Below, piece after piece: positions 1 through 5,416 of a stretch of DNA of 5,463 nt. The position numbers and the translations under genes are program-made. The notes under the pieces are model-generated. The model was not told where the DNA came from and made no database searches. It saw nothing but the letters and a program-made list of their open reading frames with translations. Each line of letters opens with the position of its first letter. Position 1 is the first letter of the stretch. Source of the stretch: Nanobdellota archaeon (lineage in GTDB: Archaea; Nanobdellota; Nanobdellia; Woesearchaeales; GW2011-AR15); contig JAHIYL010000098.1 in the NCBI GenBank assembly GCA_018815145.1, positions 1 to 5,463 on the forward strand. Direction: 5' to 3'.

Positions 1-19
1 ACATTTCTAAAAGAAATGT
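1..19. repeat. Perfect inverted repeat (hairpin) at window edge
   Basis: The eight bases at 1-8 (ACATTTCT) are the exact reverse complement of 12-19 (AGAAATGT), with a three-base AAA loop. The repeat may extend past the window start. It could be a transcript hairpin, an operator, or the end of a mobile element; nothing inside the window decides this. The rest of 1-98 holds a short GTT-type trinucleotide run (about 32-43) and no convincing gene. Confidence 0.5.
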
Positions 20-70
20 GCGTCCATGACCTTGTTGTTGTTGCTATTTTTCCGATAAAATATAGAAAAG

Positions 71-85
71 GTATAAAAAAATACA
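71..85 (-). terminator. T-tract terminator after the methyltransferase-like gene
   Basis: Read on the minus strand, a run of seven T (75-81) lies about 18-24 bases past the TGA stop of the 782-residue gene. It is flanked by short GTAT/ATAC arms. Further T-rich sequence follows toward position 45. Archaeal RNA polymerase stops at oligo-T runs with little need for a hairpin, so this is the likely 3' end of that transcript. The position and base run are seen directly; the function is inferred. Confidence 0.5.
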
Positions 86-98
86 TCAAAAGTAGCTT

Positions 99-2447
99 TC
101 AATCGGAACTACTGGGATAAGACAGAGGTTTTGGATTATACACCACAAAGGCAAATTGAGGATCTTGTGAAGGGAAGGGATATTGAAGTGGATATGGATA
201 TTGATAGAAATCTGCACTATTCCATTTTTTAGGTTCTGCCAGCTTTTCAAGTGATTCCTGAGTATCCCTCTGTGAATAAGTGATTCGTATTGTGTTTCCA
301 GGCTTGAATTTGATTATGCATCTTTCTCCATCATTACTATAGAACTCATGATCATATGCTCTGACAAAATCGAACTTCTGATCGTGCCTGTCCCGATGCT
401 CAGGAGTATTATCATATTCAGGATGCCAAAAGAGTGCTTCTCTTGGTATGCCAAGCCCGTTCTGGAACAGCATATTTCCGACAAACTGTGCTGATTCTTC
501 TGCCTTATAGTCTGTTGGATCAGCCCTTAATGCTGAACTTAGAATAAGCTTGCCTTTTTTGTAATTGGAAAGTACTGAATATGCTTGATCCATCATCATC
601 TTCCGCTCATCTGGCTCATTGTTCCTCCCATCATTAACGTTGCTTATTGAAGTTGATAGATTCACAATAAGTGCCTCATAATTGTGCTTGTGCCCGTCGC
701 CTTGAAGATAATCCTCCAAAATAAAGTCTTTAGGGACAGCAATTGGGTTTATCCTTATTCTGAAAAATTCCTTTGGATTTTCCAAAATGAATTTTCCATC
801 TTTCAATACATTTCTATTGCGCAGTTTTTCTTTGATTGCATAATTGATATGATTTCTTACATTAAAAGCTTCAAAGTCCTCCATCTGTTCCATGTGTTTG
901 TCTACAGAAAATACATTTATTGTGTATTCCTTTATTGCCTTGTCTTCTTTGCTTTGTTCGAGTTTTTTTATGAGGGTATCAAGGTTTTTCAGCACCAGAT
1001 TTTTTAGATAATGCCTCTCTTCTATGAGCGCCCCTCCACCAAGGAAATAGATATCAACACCATCCATGCTTTCATCAAGAGCAAAAAAGTCTGAAGCCAA
1101 GAGGTTATCCATTAATTTTTCCTGAAATTCCTTGTAATGCAGATTCGGGTTTGCATCACTTCCTTCCCTATAGAGAGTACAAGAACAAGGATATTTATAG
1201 AGCCAGCCAGGTCTTAAGTTAAATACATATCCCTCGGGTACATCAAAAATCCTTGTGCCATTGACAACTGTTTCATTGTTACTCAGGGAATCCATCATCT
1301 CGCGATTAAGCTCATTATTTAGATGGATGCTTTTCAAGACATCCTTAAGTGCGGCATCATATCCAGTCTGCATACTATTTGCCCAGTCACGAATGTGATC
1401 CCTATGGTCTTTTAGCAGCTCTTCCCTTTCTGTAGGTCTCATGAAAAAATAGGCTGCCTGCTCAGCAACCTGCACAGGGTCAAATTTCTTTCCCCTTAGC
1501 TTCTGGAATCCCATGTATTTCAGGAAAACCTCAGCTGCATAAAGCCTATTGTCGATGAAGTGCAATTTCTCAAACCTATCTGATGCCATATTTGCTTCGT
1601 CAAGATATGGTTCAATGCAATCAGCAATTCGAGAATCATTTCGAGATAACTGAAGAATTGTGTTTTGGATACTTTGATTCGTCCTCATTTCTGCATCATT
1701 GGAAAAAACCCTATTGAATCCAATCAGATTATCCTTAAAAAATCCAAGGTTCATGAAGTCAAGAAGATACATCACAATACTGAAATCAGCAGGAAGATTA
1801 TTTTCAAAACTCGGGGCTGTATATGCCTGCGTATTGGCCAGTAAGTCAAGATATTTTCTCTGCCTTTTTAGTCCAATTTCTGCTGGTTCATTCGTCCATT
1901 TAAGAGAATGGAAAATTGATGCAGCTTCAAAGAATATTTGATAATTGTTATCCACTCTAATTCCTCTTTCCAACCGTCTTTTGCATTCATGAGCCAAAGC
2001 AGTTGGTTTTGTATTAACATGCATAACTCTCTCGAGAAGCTCAACAAGGTTTTTTGTGGTAGACCAAATATAGTCAAATCCATAATAATCTTTGTAGATG
2101 TGAGCTGTTCCCTCTAATTGATGCAGAGGGTTAAACTCCTCCAGGTCCGCAATAAAGAACAGCATATTGTACTGGAGCAGCTTGTAGAACTCTACCTGCC
2201 CCTCTTTTTCAATGATTTGCTTCTCCATTTCCAGAATATCTTTGAAGTAGTCATAGTGTTGGAGAACCAGGGTATCAAGTTCGTCATAAAGATGGTCTTC
2301 ATCTTTTTTTGCTTTTGCATAGTATTTTGGTACAATAAGGTCATTGTAATCACTTTGCTCCAATTCAGGATAGGCAGCAAGCATTCTATCAGAAAGCTCT
2401 ATTACTCTTGCAACTAGATCAGGCCAATCACTAAGATCTTCGGTCAT
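99..2447 (-). CDS. Large protein with C-terminal EgtD-like SAM methyltransferase domain and unknown helical N-terminal half
   Basis: This 782-residue protein is probably cytosolic, with no signal peptide or membrane helix evident. Residues 1-400 are rich in Glu, Lys, Leu and Tyr and read as a mainly helical domain I do not recognise. Residues about 405-770 follow the order of the histidine-specific (EgtD-type, Methyltransf_33) SAM methyltransferases: a glycine loop YFLGGG (467-472) after a strand, a second strand ending in Asp516 (INVFSVD) that could bind the SAM ribose, a strand NLSTSISN (596-603) like the family's LGxTIGN, KLILSSALRADP (633-644) like its LLLGxDLxKDP, and FKPGNTIRITYS (714-725) like its FxxGExIxTExS. 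In the last block the family's substrate-contacting Glu is not conserved (Thr here), so histidine need not be the substrate. The tail is Tyr/Pro-rich. The ATG start is supported by a TATA box 26 bp upstream, giving a leaderless mRNA. The reaction and substrate are unknown. The methyltransferase call is motif reading without a search; the domain is clearly diverged. Confidence 0.6.
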   Translation of the reverse strand: MTEDLSDWPDLVARVIELSDRMLAAYPELEQSDYNDLIVPKYYAKAKKDEDHLYDELDTLVLQHYDYFKDILEMEKQIIEKEGQVEFYKLLQYNMLFFIADLEEFNPLHQLEGTAHIYKDYYGFDYIWSTTKNLVELLERVMHVNTKPTALAHECKRRLERGIRVDNNYQIFFEAASIFHSLKWTNEPAEIGLKRQRKYLDLLANTQAYTAPSFENNLPADFSIVMYLLDFMNLGFFKDNLIGFNRVFSNDAEMRTNQSIQNTILQLSRNDSRIADCIEPYLDEANMASDRFEKLHFIDNRLYAAEVFLKYMGFQKLRGKKFDPVQVAEQAAYFFMRPTEREELLKDHRDHIRDWANSMQTGYDAALKDVLKSIHLNNELNREMMDSLSNNETVVNGTRIFDVPEGYVFNLRPGWLYKYPCSCTLYREGSDANPNLHYKEFQEKLMDNLLASDFFALDESMDGVDIYFLGGGALIEERHYLKNLVLKNLDTLIKKLEQSKEDKAIKEYTINVFSVDKHMEQMEDFEAFNVRNHINYAIKEKLRNRNVLKDGKFILENPKEFFRIRINPIAVPKDFILEDYLQGDGHKHNYEALIVNLSTSISNVNDGRNNEPDERKMMMDQAYSVLSNYKKGKLILSSALRADPTDYKAEESAQFVGNMLFQNGLGIPREALFWHPEYDNTPEHRDRHDQKFDFVRAYDHEFYSNDGERCIIKFKPGNTIRITYSQRDTQESLEKLAEPKKWNSADFYQYPYPLQYPFPSQDPQFAFVVYNPKPLSYPSSSD

Positions 2448-2455
2448 AGCGACCG
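2441..2455. repeat. GC-rich inverted repeat around the start codon
   Basis: CGGTC (2441-2445) and GACCG (2451-2455) are perfect reverse complements separated by five bases, and the ATG of the 782-residue gene lies across the left arm and loop. It stands out in AT-rich surroundings. With the predicted start of transcription at the ATG, only half of it would be in the RNA, so a DNA operator is more likely than an RNA hairpin. Five-base arms can arise by chance. Confidence 0.25.
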
Positions 2456-2468
2456 CAAAGAAACTGCT

Positions 2469-2478
2469 ATTTATAAAT
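2469..2478. promoter_or_regulatory. Palindromic, probably bidirectional TATA box
   Basis: ATTTATAAAT reads the same on both strands and matches the archaeal TATA consensus (TTTATA core). Its centre, between 2473 and 2474, lies 26.5 bp from the A of the ATG at 2447 on the minus strand and 26.5 bp from the A of an ATG at 2500 on the plus strand. Archaeal transcription starts about 25-27 bp from the TATA centre, so both transcripts would begin at or next to an ATG (leaderless). The minus direction, serving the 782-residue gene, is the firmer call. The plus direction depends on whether a tiny ORF or small RNA is really made. Confidence 0.65.
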
Positions 2479-2518
2479 GTTTGTGTTATTTAGTTACTAA
2501 TGAGTGAAAAAAATAAGT

Positions 2519-2611
2519 ATGGAGTTGACATTAGATGCAGGCAAAAAAATTATCTTGTTCACCTCAGGACAATATGAACACACCTATCATGTATACCGCA
2601 TCAAATACTGA
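2519..2611 (+). CDS. Possible 30-residue small protein
   Basis: An ATG ORF starts MELTLDAGKKIILFTSG and ends in a Tyr/His-rich stretch (YEHTYHVYRIKY). The composition, with alternating hydrophobic residues, looks more like protein than random sequence. A TATA box centred near 2473 would start the RNA at about 2500, leaving a leader of about 19 bases that contains a weak GAGTGA Shine-Dalgarno-like stretch. A T-tract lies about 40 bases past the stop. A second ATG in another frame (2500-2577, 25 residues, MSEKNKYGVDIRCRQKN...) lies exactly at the predicted transcription start and would be leaderless; the two overlap and at most one is likely used. I recognise neither. The alternatives are a non-coding small RNA or chance. 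Confidence 0.3.
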   Translation: MELTLDAGKKIILFTSGQYEHTYHVYRIKY

Positions 2612-2646
2612 AAGGACAATTGTATAATTACATAGAAACAATCATT

Positions 2647-2660
2647 ATCTTTATTTTTTC
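2647..2660 (+). terminator. T-tract ending the small plus-strand transcript
   Basis: TCTTTATTTTTTC on the plus strand includes a run of six T (2654-2659), about 40 bases past the stop of the small ORF at 2519-2611. With the divergent TATA box it would delimit a transcript of about 155-160 nt. It overlaps the stop codon of the opposite-strand methyltransferase remnant. Confidence 0.35.
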
Positions 2661-2986
2661 AAATCATGCAAGACCATGGTGTAATGGCCTGAAGAATATT
2701 TGAGTGAATTTAGCTGAAGCGTATTTAAATCAATGAATTCACCTCCTGAATGCGGGTCTTTGATATAGATTCTTCCATCATAGTCCAAATCTTTCAGAAG
2801 GTGAATCCAAAAATCAATCAATTTGGGTGTTTTTGGTGTGAAATTCATTCCATATAATGAGTTAAGGCATCCTATCACAACTTGGTCGAATGAACTTAAT
2901 ACACATGTCTCTTCCAGGATATTTAATACGGAATAATAAGCTCTTTTCGGATTTTCAAATCCAATTTTTTTTGCAGCCTCATTCTC
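2651..2986 (-). pseudogene. 5'-truncated class I methyltransferase-like remnant
   Basis: The frame is open for 111 codons (2986 to 2654, stop TAA 2651-2653) but has no good start: a TAG lies at 2987-2989, no ATG precedes residue 47, and a GTG at 2878 is the only standard start before it. The protein sense reaches upstream of that GTG (ENPKRAYYSVLNILEET), so the GTG would cut into a fold. The order resembles the second half of a Rossmann-fold methyltransferase: strand FDQVVIGCLNSLYG (33-46, like motif IV), a helix, DYDGRIYIKDPHSGG (68-82, like the strand after LxxGG), and a closing strand HYTMVLHDL. The SAM-binding first half, with its glycine loop, is absent. It does not resemble the methyltransferase domain of the neighbouring 782-residue gene. 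A 75-residue protein from the GTG is possible but less likely. The family call is inferred from strand pattern only. Confidence 0.5.
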
Positions 2987-3001
2987 CTAAACACACATAA
3001 G

Positions 3002-3424
3002 GTGGCGTTCTTCCTCATACTCTTCATCAGCCTTGATTTCCTTATAAATATCACAAAGGCAAAATACGGCATCCCTGACATCCCATTTGACTCAATAACT
3101 GTTGGCTCCCTTACTCTCACATATTTCTACGGATTAAAAGTAGGGATTATTCTAGTACCATTTGCGGTTTTGACACAATTGTTTGTCGGATTGATTAAAC
3201 TGAGGCATTTTTTGAAATTACTGACATTGACTACAGGACTCTTGATTGTCAGCTTCTTCAGCTACCTGCCCATATTTTATATTGTCCCTGTGAGCTATGC
3301 AATAAGATACACACTGGACTATATCTCAGAGATGGTGTTCTTCCAGAACGCGGATTTCTCAAGGCTGCATGTCAGGATAATAAATGTGATAATTTGCTAT
3401 CTGATATTAAGATTGATGTTCTGA
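3002..3424 (+). CDS. Small multi-pass membrane protein of unknown function
   Basis: The 140-residue product is strongly hydrophobic, with likely membrane segments at about residues 2-16, 43-65, 70-88, 90-104 and 124-140, and short charged loops (KAKYG, KLRHFLK, DFSRLHVR). I do not recognise the family. The gly/pro-spaced segment after YFYGLKVG is loosely reminiscent of small transporter or MreD-like membrane subunits, but this is weak. The GTG at 3002 is the only standard start; the next Met codon is at residue 111. There is no Shine-Dalgarno sequence before it and no TATA box at leaderless distance. The nearest TATA-like sequence (about 2920-2929) would give a leader of about 50 bases. The frame stays open upstream to 2927 without an ATG, so the true N-terminus may be lost or may use a rare start. 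The stop TGA directly abuts the stop of nreA. Confidence 0.6.
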   Translation: MAFFLILFISLDFLINITKAKYGIPDIPFDSITVGSLTLTYFYGLKVGIILVPFAVLTQLFVGLIKLRHFLKLLTLTTGLLIVSFFSYLPIFYIVPVSYAIRYTLDYISEMVFFQNADFSRLHVRIINVIICYLILRLMF

Positions 3425-4618
3425 TCAGAAAAAACTGCTTATCTTTTTCTGCTCTCTCATCTCTTTCAGCATGATACTTCCTGAAGTGAGCCTCTCCAGG
3501 TCGAAATTGAATCTCTTCTTGACAAGCATCTTCGCATAGTCCAGCATCAGTTCCCTGCTCGCGAATTCCAGCGGCTTCGACTGCAGCGATTTCCTTGTCG
3601 CCTCCCTCACCACCCACACACCTAAGGGTGCCCAATATTCGTTTGTGATGAACCGAAGAGCCAAGACATTTGCCTGCCTTTTCTTCTCTTTCAGGTATTC
3701 CAGTATACCAAGCCTTGCTGCATAGTAGCCGCCGACAGTATTCTCGGCATAGTTTTTCCTGCCTCTGAAATTCTCTGCGTCTGTAGAAAACTCACCAGTC
3801 TCTGCAAGTGTCTCAAAGAGCTCATATCCCCATACATCTGGGAAGAATAGGATGAGATAATAGTTTCCTAGATATCCGCCGAAATGTGCGACATAGTCAT
3901 AATGCGGGAAGTCCTTTATCCCATTTATCAGCTGCTTACCGAGTGTGTCATCTGTCAGAGTGATCGACCATCTTGTCGGGACCAGCTTCCTGTTCTCCTT
4001 CACCCCAAGGTTCCCAACAGAGATGAGTTTGGTGAGGAAATGCTCGTCAAAACCTTTCTTGTAGAGATACATCATCCCTTCGACTGATTTCATGTCATCC
4101 TGACTGACAGTCTTCTCGACAGCTGTCGGGATATGCGGATTCTCTGTGAGCCTTGCCTTCTCAAGCTTCACAGATGGACCGAAAGGCGCTGCCTCCTGGT
4201 TATATGATAAATTAAAATTCGGTTTCTTGTTCAGACTGACTTCTACATCGACAGGCCGCTCTGCCATAGATACCTCCTGTGCCATCTCAAGGAACTTGTC
4301 ATCAAATGATTTTATCGAGACTCTGAACCTGGAATTCACTAGAGAGCTTCTAAGGTCAATCAGCTTTGGTATCTGGTAATTCTCACCTGACCACTTGCGC
4401 GGTGCATCATGCTCCTCTGTTATTGATTCATTCGAAAGGAGGCCGACATTCACTGAAGGATAGCCCTGCCTGCCTATGAAAACATTCGGAGCTTCGCCAG
4501 AAAAATCCTTTTTGAAGCTCTTGTTCAGGTTTGTCTGGGAATGGATCTTCTTCTGGATAGGGCAGACCGGCCTTCCGCACATACCTTTCCCGGCGCAATG
4601 GATGCATTGGAGATTCAT
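3425..4618 (-). CDS. nreA: NreA-family archaeal DNA repair protein
   Basis: This is a complete 397-residue member of the archaeal Nre family (Nre_N plus Nre_C, formerly DUF650/DUF651), tied to DNA damage tolerance and to the sliding clamp PCNA. Cys5, Cys8, Cys14 and Cys19 (CxxC-x5-C-x4-C) form a likely zinc site. They are followed by the conserved NVFIGRQGYPSVNVG (45-59), FGPSVKLEKARLTENPHIP (146-164), KLVPTRWSIT (211-220) and the C-terminal region GGYYAARLGILEYL (296-309) and RFITNEYWAPLGVWVVRE (322-339). The last eight residues, QKKISSFF, match the PCNA-interacting peptide Q-x-x-h-x-x-F-F exactly. Length and both ends fit an intact protein. The ATG start sits 27 bp from a TATA box, so the mRNA is probably leaderless. 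It lies 51 bp downstream of ppa and may also receive read-through. The biochemical activity of the family is not settled. Confidence 0.93.
   Translation of the reverse strand: MNLQCIHCAGKGMCGRPVCPIQKKIHSQTNLNKSFKKDFSGEAPNVFIGRQGYPSVNVGLLSNESITEEHDAPRKWSGENYQIPKLIDLRSSLVNSRFRVSIKSFDDKFLEMAQEVSMAERPVDVEVSLNKKPNFNLSYNQEAAPFGPSVKLEKARLTENPHIPTAVEKTVSQDDMKSVEGMMYLYKKGFDEHFLTKLISVGNLGVKENRKLVPTRWSITLTDDTLGKQLINGIKDFPHYDYVAHFGGYLGNYYLILFFPDVWGYELFETLAETGEFSTDAENFRGRKNYAENTVGGYYAARLGILEYLKEKKRQANVLALRFITNEYWAPLGVWVVREATRKSLQSKPLEFASRELMLDYAKMLVKKRFNFDLERLTSGSIMLKEMREQKKISSFF
3426..3451. terminator. Palindrome at the convergent gene ends, possible bidirectional terminator
   Basis: CAGAAAAA (3426-3433) is the exact reverse complement of TTTTTCTG (3444-3451), with a 10-base loop. 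It offers a T-run on each strand: T5 on the plus strand just after the membrane-protein stop, and T6 on the minus strand at the very end of nreA. The whole element lies inside nreA coding sequence, covering its last eight sense codons. The palindrome is seen; its role in ending transcription is inferred from known archaeal oligo-T termination. Confidence 0.4.
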
Positions 4619-4640
4619 AGACAGATAAGAATATTTTCAG

Positions 4641-4652
4641 AAATATAAAAAC
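4641..4652 (-). promoter_or_regulatory. nreA TATA box, also a possible ppa terminator
   Basis: On the minus strand this reads GTTTTTATATTT. The TTTTATATTT core is centred about 27.5 bp before the nreA ATG, the spacing expected for transcription starting at the start codon. The same T-run lies about 20 bases past the ppa stop, so one short element may end the ppa transcript and drive nreA. No Shine-Dalgarno sequence is present before the nreA ATG, which supports the leaderless reading. Confidence 0.55.
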
Positions 4653-4669
4653 TAGGGTTTGCATCAGAA

Positions 4670-5200
4670 TTATTTAGGATACTTCTTCCTGTACAATTCA
4701 ACGCTTCTCTTGATTGCGGCTTCTGCGTCTTTTCTGCCCTTCATCTCGACAACCTTCACAAGGACATTCTGCAATTCCTTGTATATCCTGAAGAAATGCT
4801 CGATCTCTTTTAACCTGTGCGAAGGCACATCCTTTACATCCTTGTGGTCATCAAACCTAGGGTCTTCAGCTGGGACAGCGATTATCTTGTCATCCCTGGA
4901 GAGATTGTCGATCATCCCCATGATGCCTATAGGCCTTACCTTCACAATTGTCATAGGATAGACAGAAGTGGTCCCAAGCACAAGGACATCCATTGGGTCT
5001 CCATCTTCCCAAAGTGTCTGTGGTATGAAACCATAATTTCCAGGGTAATGCACAGACGAATAGAGCACCCTGTCAAGGACAAGCATCCCAGTCTCTTTGT
5101 CCAGCTCATACTTGTTCATGGAATCCTTAGGGATTTCGACTATCATGTTGAATTCTTTTGGTACTTTATCCCCAATTTTTACATCATGCCACGGGTTCAT
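4670..5200 (-). CDS. ppa: Inorganic pyrophosphatase, family I
   Basis: This 176-residue cytosolic enzyme hydrolyses pyrophosphate to two phosphates with Mg2+, pulling forward DNA, RNA, tRNA-charging and lipid synthesis. The family signature is present as DGDPMDV (66-72), giving metal ligands Asp66, Asp68 and Asp71. The other active-site residues known from the E. coli enzyme can also be placed: Glu22 (VEIP), Lys30 and Glu32 (KYE), Arg44, Tyr56 (NYG), Asp98, Asp103, Lys105 (DDK), Tyr140 and Lys141 (YK). Length equals that of the bacterial and archaeal hexameric enzymes. The ATG at 5200 is preceded by a TATA box 26 bp away and no Shine-Dalgarno sequence. It begins MNPWHDV, typical of archaeal and bacterial members. 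The gene appears intact and functional. Confidence 0.97.
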   Translation of the reverse strand: MNPWHDVKIGDKVPKEFNMIVEIPKDSMNKYELDKETGMLVLDRVLYSSVHYPGNYGFIPQTLWEDGDPMDVLVLGTTSVYPMTIVKVRPIGIMGMIDNLSRDDKIIAVPAEDPRFDDHKDVKDVPSHRLKEIEHFFRIYKELQNVLVKVVEMKGRKDAEAAIKRSVELYRKKYPK

Positions 5201-5221
5201 GGAAGAGTGTTAATGGCTTAT

Positions 5222-5230
5222 ATTATAAAA
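5222..5230 (-). promoter_or_regulatory. TATA box of ppa
   Basis: On the minus strand TTTTATAAT is centred about 26 bp before the ppa ATG, matching the archaeal TATA element and predicting transcription from the start codon itself. Sequence around it is also TATA-like on the plus strand, about 32 bp before an ATG at 5258, but the 35-codon ORF there is unconvincing. Confidence 0.6.
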
Positions 5231-5380
5231 AAGTTGCGGCTAAGAAAAAAAGAGTTTATGAAACAATTCAATGTAATGCATCATTCTGTTAATGGAAATA
5301 AACCAACTCTTCTATTTTATTCACCTAAGTTTTCCCTGATTTTTCTACACAACGTCGATTTATAGTCTAGAGAATAGAAA

Positions 5381-5412
5381 AATATAAATATTTGTTGTGT
5401 ATAAAATATACA
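5381..5412 (+). promoter_or_regulatory. Promoter region of the transposase with two small palindromes
   Basis: AATATAAATATT (5381-5392) is an inverted repeat around a TATA-like core centred about 31 bp before the transposase ATG, giving a leader of only a few bases. A second inverted repeat, TGTATA-AAA-TATACA (5398-5412), follows between it and the start codon. The arms are short and AT-rich, so chance is a real alternative; an operator at the promoter is possible. Confidence 0.4.
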
Positions 5413-5416
5413 TAAC

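Noticed and set aside
1..86. Minus-strand ORF from an ATG at 84-86 running off the left edge (MYFFIPFLYFIGK...)
   Set aside because: Its first codons are the T-tract that looks like the terminator of the large gene; it is only 28 codons within the window and has no recognisable motif. It could be revisited with sequence to the left.
684..1007. 107-codon plus-strand ORF
   Set aside because: It lies wholly antisense to the methyltransferase domain of the large gene. Its Phe/Tyr/Ile-rich sequence is the expected mirror of Lys/Glu/Asn-rich codons, and no promoter is seen.
2500..2611. C/D box guide RNA
   Set aside because: There is an AUGAGUGA near the 5' end and a CUGA at 2607-2610, but the C box is not canonical, the spacing is about twice that of archaeal C/D RNAs, and no internal C'/D' pair fits.
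2566..2620. Direct repeat AGGACAAT (2566-2573 and 2613-2620)
   Set aside because: Eight bases repeated twice 47 bp apart, with no further copies; this is not enough to suggest a repeat array or binding sites.
2923..3120. 65-codon minus-strand ORF
   Set aside because: It overlaps both the membrane gene and the methyltransferase remnant in a different frame, and the peptide is Arg/Lys-rich without any fold signal.
4428..4664. 78-codon minus-strand ORF overlapping the start of nreA
   Set aside because: It is a frame shadow of nreA, whose own frame carries the conserved Cys and FIGRQGYPS motifs.
4817..5365. 182-codon plus-strand ORF overlapping ppa
   Set aside because: Most of it is antisense to the strongly conserved ppa gene and has no recognisable protein features. 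Its length comes from codon bias on the other strand.
5258..5365. 35-codon plus-strand ORF between ppa and the transposase
   Set aside because: It is the in-frame tail of the ppa antisense ORF. Though it starts with ATG about 32 bp after TATA-like sequence, the peptide (MKQFNVMHHSVNGNK...) has no family likeness and lies in what is probably the IS end.
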